Source: a virus
Length of the DNA: 64,000 bases
Reading direction: 5' to 3' (one strand)
Virus record (IMG/VR): IMGVR_UViG_3300028569_002824
Coordinates: 1-64,000 of that record
Each line of letters opens with the position of its first letter. Position 1 is the stretch's first letter. Under the pieces are notes generated by a model, which saw only the letters and a program-made list of their open reading frames with translations, ran no database searches and was not told where the DNA came from. Shown here piece after piece: positions 61,555 through 64,000 of this stretch. Both the position numbers and the translations under genes were made by a program.

Positions 61555-61996
61555 TGGTGGAGGTGAGGGGATTCGAACCCCTGTTTTTATAATCTCTGCT
61601 AAAAGATACTACATGCTTTAATGAATTTGACATTTGTTGACTAAAGGCTGTCTTGGCTCATTGACCATGCTTTTTAAGTCTGCCTGTATGTGTGAATAAA
61701 GATCACATACTACCTATGACTAGTTTTACCGCGTTAGTCATCTCACGCAAGAACCTCTGCGTTTCAAAATACTTTTAGAGGATCCAGTATTAGGCTCTTA
61801 AGCTTCGAGAGAATAAGCTTCATCAGCGGTAACGAGAAACTCGCTAGCGTTGTTAAAGATATACTCCGCCTCAGCAAAGAGGTCAGAATTATCAAGTTCT
61901 GCATTTAGGTTTTTAATAGATGTTTAAAGAGGCCAACTATTATCCTCTACATGCACTTTTAGTTTTTAATTATAAATCGAAAACCAGTACACCCCC
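61555..61996 (-). ncRNA. ssrA: tmRNA (ssrA), with a predicted 34-codon tag frame
   Basis: 442 bases. The 5' end GGGGGTGTACTGGTTTTCGAT and 3' end TTCGAATCCCCTCACCTCCACCA pair in a 7-bp acceptor stem with a G3:U pair, the alanine identity element. The T-arm (AGGGGTTCGAATCCCCT) and encoded CCA are present. Pseudoknot 1 is readable: GAGG with CCTC, and AATAG with CTATT, 12 bases before the resume codon GCA (61889-61891). The frame then runs 34 codons to TAA (61798-61800), reading AELDNSDLFAEAEYIF to ...DEAYSLEA. Expected function is rescue of stalled ribosomes with tagging by SmpB; smpB is not in the window. No ALAA end is present. Confidence 0.93.
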
Positions 61997-62018
61997 AAAA
62001 TTTCAAAGATCTGTTTTT

Positions 62019-62046
62019 ATTGTATTACTTAATCTAAAACTGTCAA
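62019..62046 (-). promoter_or_regulatory. Promoter of tmRNA, TTGACA-N16-TACAAT
   Basis: A consensus -35 (62041-62046) and good -10 (62019-62024), 16-base spacer. It lies 23 bases before the mature 5' end, so a short leader is trimmed by RNase P. Confidence 0.75.
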
Positions 62047-62055
62047 CAGCTAATG

Positions 62056-62538
62056 TTATTGGACGTGAGTTGGAATGTGTAATTGCAAAATAGTATCATC
62101 ACCATATTTCTCAAATGCTTCGTCAACATCCTTATTGTGTGCAGTTATGGCGTCATCAATAACAGAAAGCGTTTCACTTAAATCGCTTACTGATGGATGG
62201 CTCGTGCTAAACAATGACTCGATTCCGCATCTGTTTATTAATAATTCCTCTAAGAAGGAGCTAGTGTGTTCATCGAATTCAAAATTCCACCCAATTACAA
62301 TCGGCCATTCACCTACTCCTCTCCACGAACACTGCAAGCTAACCAGCCGCGGAATATTTACGTTTATTGGACGTTGAGTATCCATCAATAGATTACTTCT
62401 GGACTTCTGTAACGTCGTAACAAGAGCGGTAAATTCTGGGTTTTGCTCTTCAAGCACACGAACTTCTTGTTGTATACAGGCTATTTGCGCAGCTAACTCT
62501 TCGAGTTGTTTTTGCTTCTGTAGTATATTTAACTGCAT
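62056..62538 (-). CDS. Coiled-coil hypothetical protein
   Basis: 160 residues. Residues 1-50 form a coiled coil (KQKQLEELAAQIACIQQEVRVLEEQ); the rest has a beta-like segment (VSLQCSWRGVGEWPIVIGWNFEF) and an acidic helical end. No match. The gene ends 10 bases before the tmRNA promoter. Confidence 0.65.
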   Translation of the reverse strand: MQLNILQKQKQLEELAAQIACIQQEVRVLEEQNPEFTALVTTLQKSRSNLLMDTQRPINVNIPRLVSLQCSWRGVGEWPIVIGWNFEFDEHTSSFLEELLINRCGIESLFSTSHPSVSDLSETLSVIDDAITAHNKDVDEAFEKYGDDTILQLHIPTHVQ

Positions 62539-62594
62539 ATCTTGATCATTGCTTATAGCAAAACTACAAAAAATTCAACTGGTACACACAAAAC

Positions 62595-62602
62595 ATTAAA
62601 TA
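62595..62602 (+). promoter_or_regulatory. Late promoter octamer ATTAAATA
   Basis: It ends 6 bases before the ATG at 62608. Confidence 0.6.
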
Positions 62603-62607
62603 ACATT

Positions 62608-63159
62608 ATGAAGTTTATTGATACATTACTAGCAAATAGCTCTCAACAAGAAGCAAAATTATACGGACCCTCAGAAAAAGCTGCTGTTAAACCTGATACA
62701 GGAATAACAATACAAAATCCTGGAGCATTTCATGTAATAAAAGATTGTGCAAGACTTGCTCATGGTTATATTCCGTTGTTTGTATTCGAATACTTTCCAT
62801 CTCCATTTGATACATTAAAAGGAAAATTTACAAAGGAAGATATAATAGAATTAGTTGACGCAGCAAAAACAGATGTGTTTATAAAACATTTAATAACAGT
62901 TATTGTGATTAAAGCCGCTCAAATATTTCCAGAAGTCATCTTAAACTCTTCTGGTAGTTATGTGCCACCACCGGTTCCAGCACCGTTAGATTACATTCCT
63001 TTTAATCAAACCGATAATGTTAATTTAGACGAAATTCATGATCCGTACGGAGAATATAGTGTAAGCGAACAGAAGACCGTTTCTATAGGAACTCCAGAGG
63101 TATTGGACAATACACAAGCTAATATAGCTCTTTTAGTGAGAGCGTTTGATTGCAAATAA
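62608..63159 (+). CDS. Late protein of unknown function
   Basis: 183 residues from ATG 62608. The frame is open from 62542, but the late octamer at 62595-62602 lies inside that extension, so the shorter form is chosen. MKFIDTLLANSSQQE resembles the leader pattern without a clean (L/I)xE. The body has helical (FTKEDIIELVDAAKTDVFIKHL) and Pro-rich parts (PPPVPAPLDYIPF). Probably virion-associated; no enzyme motif. Confidence 0.7.
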   Translation: MKFIDTLLANSSQQEAKLYGPSEKAAVKPDTGITIQNPGAFHVIKDCARLAHGYIPLFVFEYFPSPFDTLKGKFTKEDIIELVDAAKTDVFIKHLITVIVIKAAQIFPEVILNSSGSYVPPPVPAPLDYIPFNQTDNVNLDEIHDPYGEYSVSEQKTVSIGTPEVLDNTQANIALLVRAFDCK

Positions 63160-63852
63160 TCAGGGTTGCAACTTATTATAACCAAACAATGTAAAATCGT
63201 CGTGGTAAAGATCATTAATCAGTTTTATTGATTCGCTGTCAAGAAAATTAAAATAGTTAGGAGATTCCCTTTGATGTTTTACTGGGTGACTTTGATTCCA
63301 AAAACGATTAAATTTGGAAAACACACACTCAAGTTGTCGCAAGCTATCTGTTAATGCTTCGGTTTTTAATACAATAAACCGATCATCGATTGTGTTTTGT
63401 TGATTTAATAAAAATACATATTGAGGGAAAACATGATATGCTCCCCAATTTGGTGTTTTAAGCAATATACGTAATTGTTTGTTTATTACGTCAACTGAAT
63501 CTGTAGGAACCGCACTTTTTCTCCAAAATAACTCACTAATAGCTCGATTGTATGGGTTTCTAACAACACTTAAAAATAGATCTACCTCGTCAATTTTTAC
63601 GTCAAGTTGCTTTTCGTGGGTAATGATTGTATTAAATGACTGATGCTGTGAATGAATTTTTTTTAAATTACAATCTGAAAACTCACGTCTTTCTGAAAGG
63701 GGCGTTCCGGCCGGAGTAAATAAAGTCTCTGTGTATTTGCCTGTACTTCTTATGTGAGACTCAATAGAAGTTCCTCCTGTTTTTGGAATATGTATAAATA
63801 ATATTTTATTAAACTTAACATCAGAGTCAGCAATTGACGTATAACAAGGCAT
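63160..63852 (-). CDS. Sulfotransferase-family protein
   Basis: 230 residues. HIPKTGGTSIESHI at 21-34 is the 5'-phosphosulfate loop, and LSVVRNPYNRAISELFWRK near 103 holds the 3'-phosphate site, both from the PAPS-dependent sulfotransferase family. The acceptor is unknown; phage and bacterial members modify glycans. It could act with the glycosyltransferases. PAPS would come from the host. Confidence 0.82.
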   Translation of the reverse strand: MPCYTSIADSDVKFNKILFIHIPKTGGTSIESHIRSTGKYTETLFTPAGTPLSERREFSDCNLKKIHSQHQSFNTIITHEKQLDVKIDEVDLFLSVVRNPYNRAISELFWRKSAVPTDSVDVINKQLRILLKTPNWGAYHVFPQYVFLLNQQNTIDDRFIVLKTEALTDSLRQLECVFSKFNRFWNQSHPVKHQRESPNYFNFLDSESIKLINDLYHDDFTLFGYNKLQP

Positions 63853-63859
63853 ACTTTAT

Positions 63860-64000
63860 TTACCACCCCTCATCAAACCATCCAGCTTCTTTTCCGTTCT
63901 CCAAGCACGGTGAACACACAGCATATTGATTATTATTTATTAATGAGCCGCACATTGTGCATAGAGTATCATGCTTCGTGGAGTTCTGTTGTTGTGTGTG
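63860..64000 (-). CDS. C-terminal end of a zinc-ribbon-like protein (partial)
   Basis: 46 codons to a TAA at 63860-63862; the start is beyond the window. CTMCGSLINNN...CSPCLENG contains two CxxC pairs (CTMC and CSPC), typical of a small zinc ribbon. It lies 7 bases below the sulfotransferase start. Identity cannot be determined from this part. Confidence 0.7.
   Translation of the reverse strand, partial: HTQQQNSTKHDTLCTMCGSLINNNQYAVCSPCLENGKEAGWFDEGW

Noticed and set aside
61555-61640. A tRNA gene from the T-arm motif GGTTCGAATCC
   Set aside because: No anticodon or D-arm is nearby; the acceptor partner is 440 bases away, which identifies tmRNA.
61798-61827. Short tmRNA tag ADEAYSLEA starting nearer the stop
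   Set aside because: Pseudoknot 1 ends 12 bases before the earlier GCA, and no second pseudoknot lies before the later GCT; kept as the main alternative.

Overview
This window is part of the genome of a large tailed phage with a contractile tail, of the T4 superfamily. Recognisable T4-type genes include tail sheath (18), tail tube (19), large terminase (17), sliding clamp (45), single-strand binding protein (32), helicase loader (59), helicase (41), uvsX, DNA polymerase (43), nuclease pair 46/47, late sigma factor (55), uvsW, uvsY and primase (61). Base composition is AT-rich, genes are tightly packed with ATGA-type overlaps, and no tRNA, rRNA or bacterial housekeeping block is present. Most starts lack a Shine-Dalgarno sequence. 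The host is not known. The GroEL and DnaK proteins recall PVC-group bacteria (Verrucomicrobia and relatives), but that is from memory and was not measured.

Layout: 1-746 (+) end of a Thr/Pro-repeat protein and a small acidic protein. 759-4380 (-) two phosphoesterases, an HNH protein, small membrane proteins and a zinc-peptidase-like protein. 4473-8255 (+) VWA/metallopeptidase plus MoxR ATPase module. 8272-11800 (-) dCMP deaminase, a sugar-nucleotide reductase and small proteins. 11894-17829 (-) tail tube, sheath, tube-like protein, terminase. 17842-24434 (-) sliding clamp, FolE2, and a dnaK-groES-groEL chaperone operon. 24452-38609 (-) replication and recombination core, including a helicase gene 41 broken by a split intein with a homing endonuclease between the halves. 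38642-43135 (-) glycosyltransferase island inserted between genes 46 and 47. 43128-47162 (-) gene 47, late sigma factor, UvsW, Nudix, UvsY. 47211-47616 a non-coding, structured, GC-richer stretch. 47617-56516 mixed strands: QueD/QueE, primase, and several virion-type proteins. 56467-61504 (-) nuclease, zinc peptidase, PAS protein and lysis cassette. 61555-61996 (-) a tmRNA with an exceptionally long tag frame. 62056-64000 late protein, sulfotransferase and a partial zinc-ribbon protein.

Two promoter classes can be read directly. Late-type octamers resembling TATAAATA end 6 or 7 bases before the start codon of many genes. Early-type promoters (TTGAnn, exactly 16 bases, TAnnnT-like) mostly end 7 or 8 bases before the start codon. 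Both geometries place the expected transcript start at or within a base or two of the start codon, so this phage seems to use leaderless mRNAs widely. The late sigma factor, clamp and a positional gp33 candidate needed for late transcription are all in the window.

Many late genes also begin with a short hydrophobic leader ending in a (L/I/M)xE site, like T4 capsid-targeting sequences. That suggests a set of proteins, including the MoxR/VWA pair and a zinc peptidase, that are packaged in the head and delivered to the host. Chaperones, 7-deazaguanine synthesis (FolE2-QueD-QueE), the glycosyltransferase island, tmRNA and lysis genes complete a broad set of host-takeover functions.
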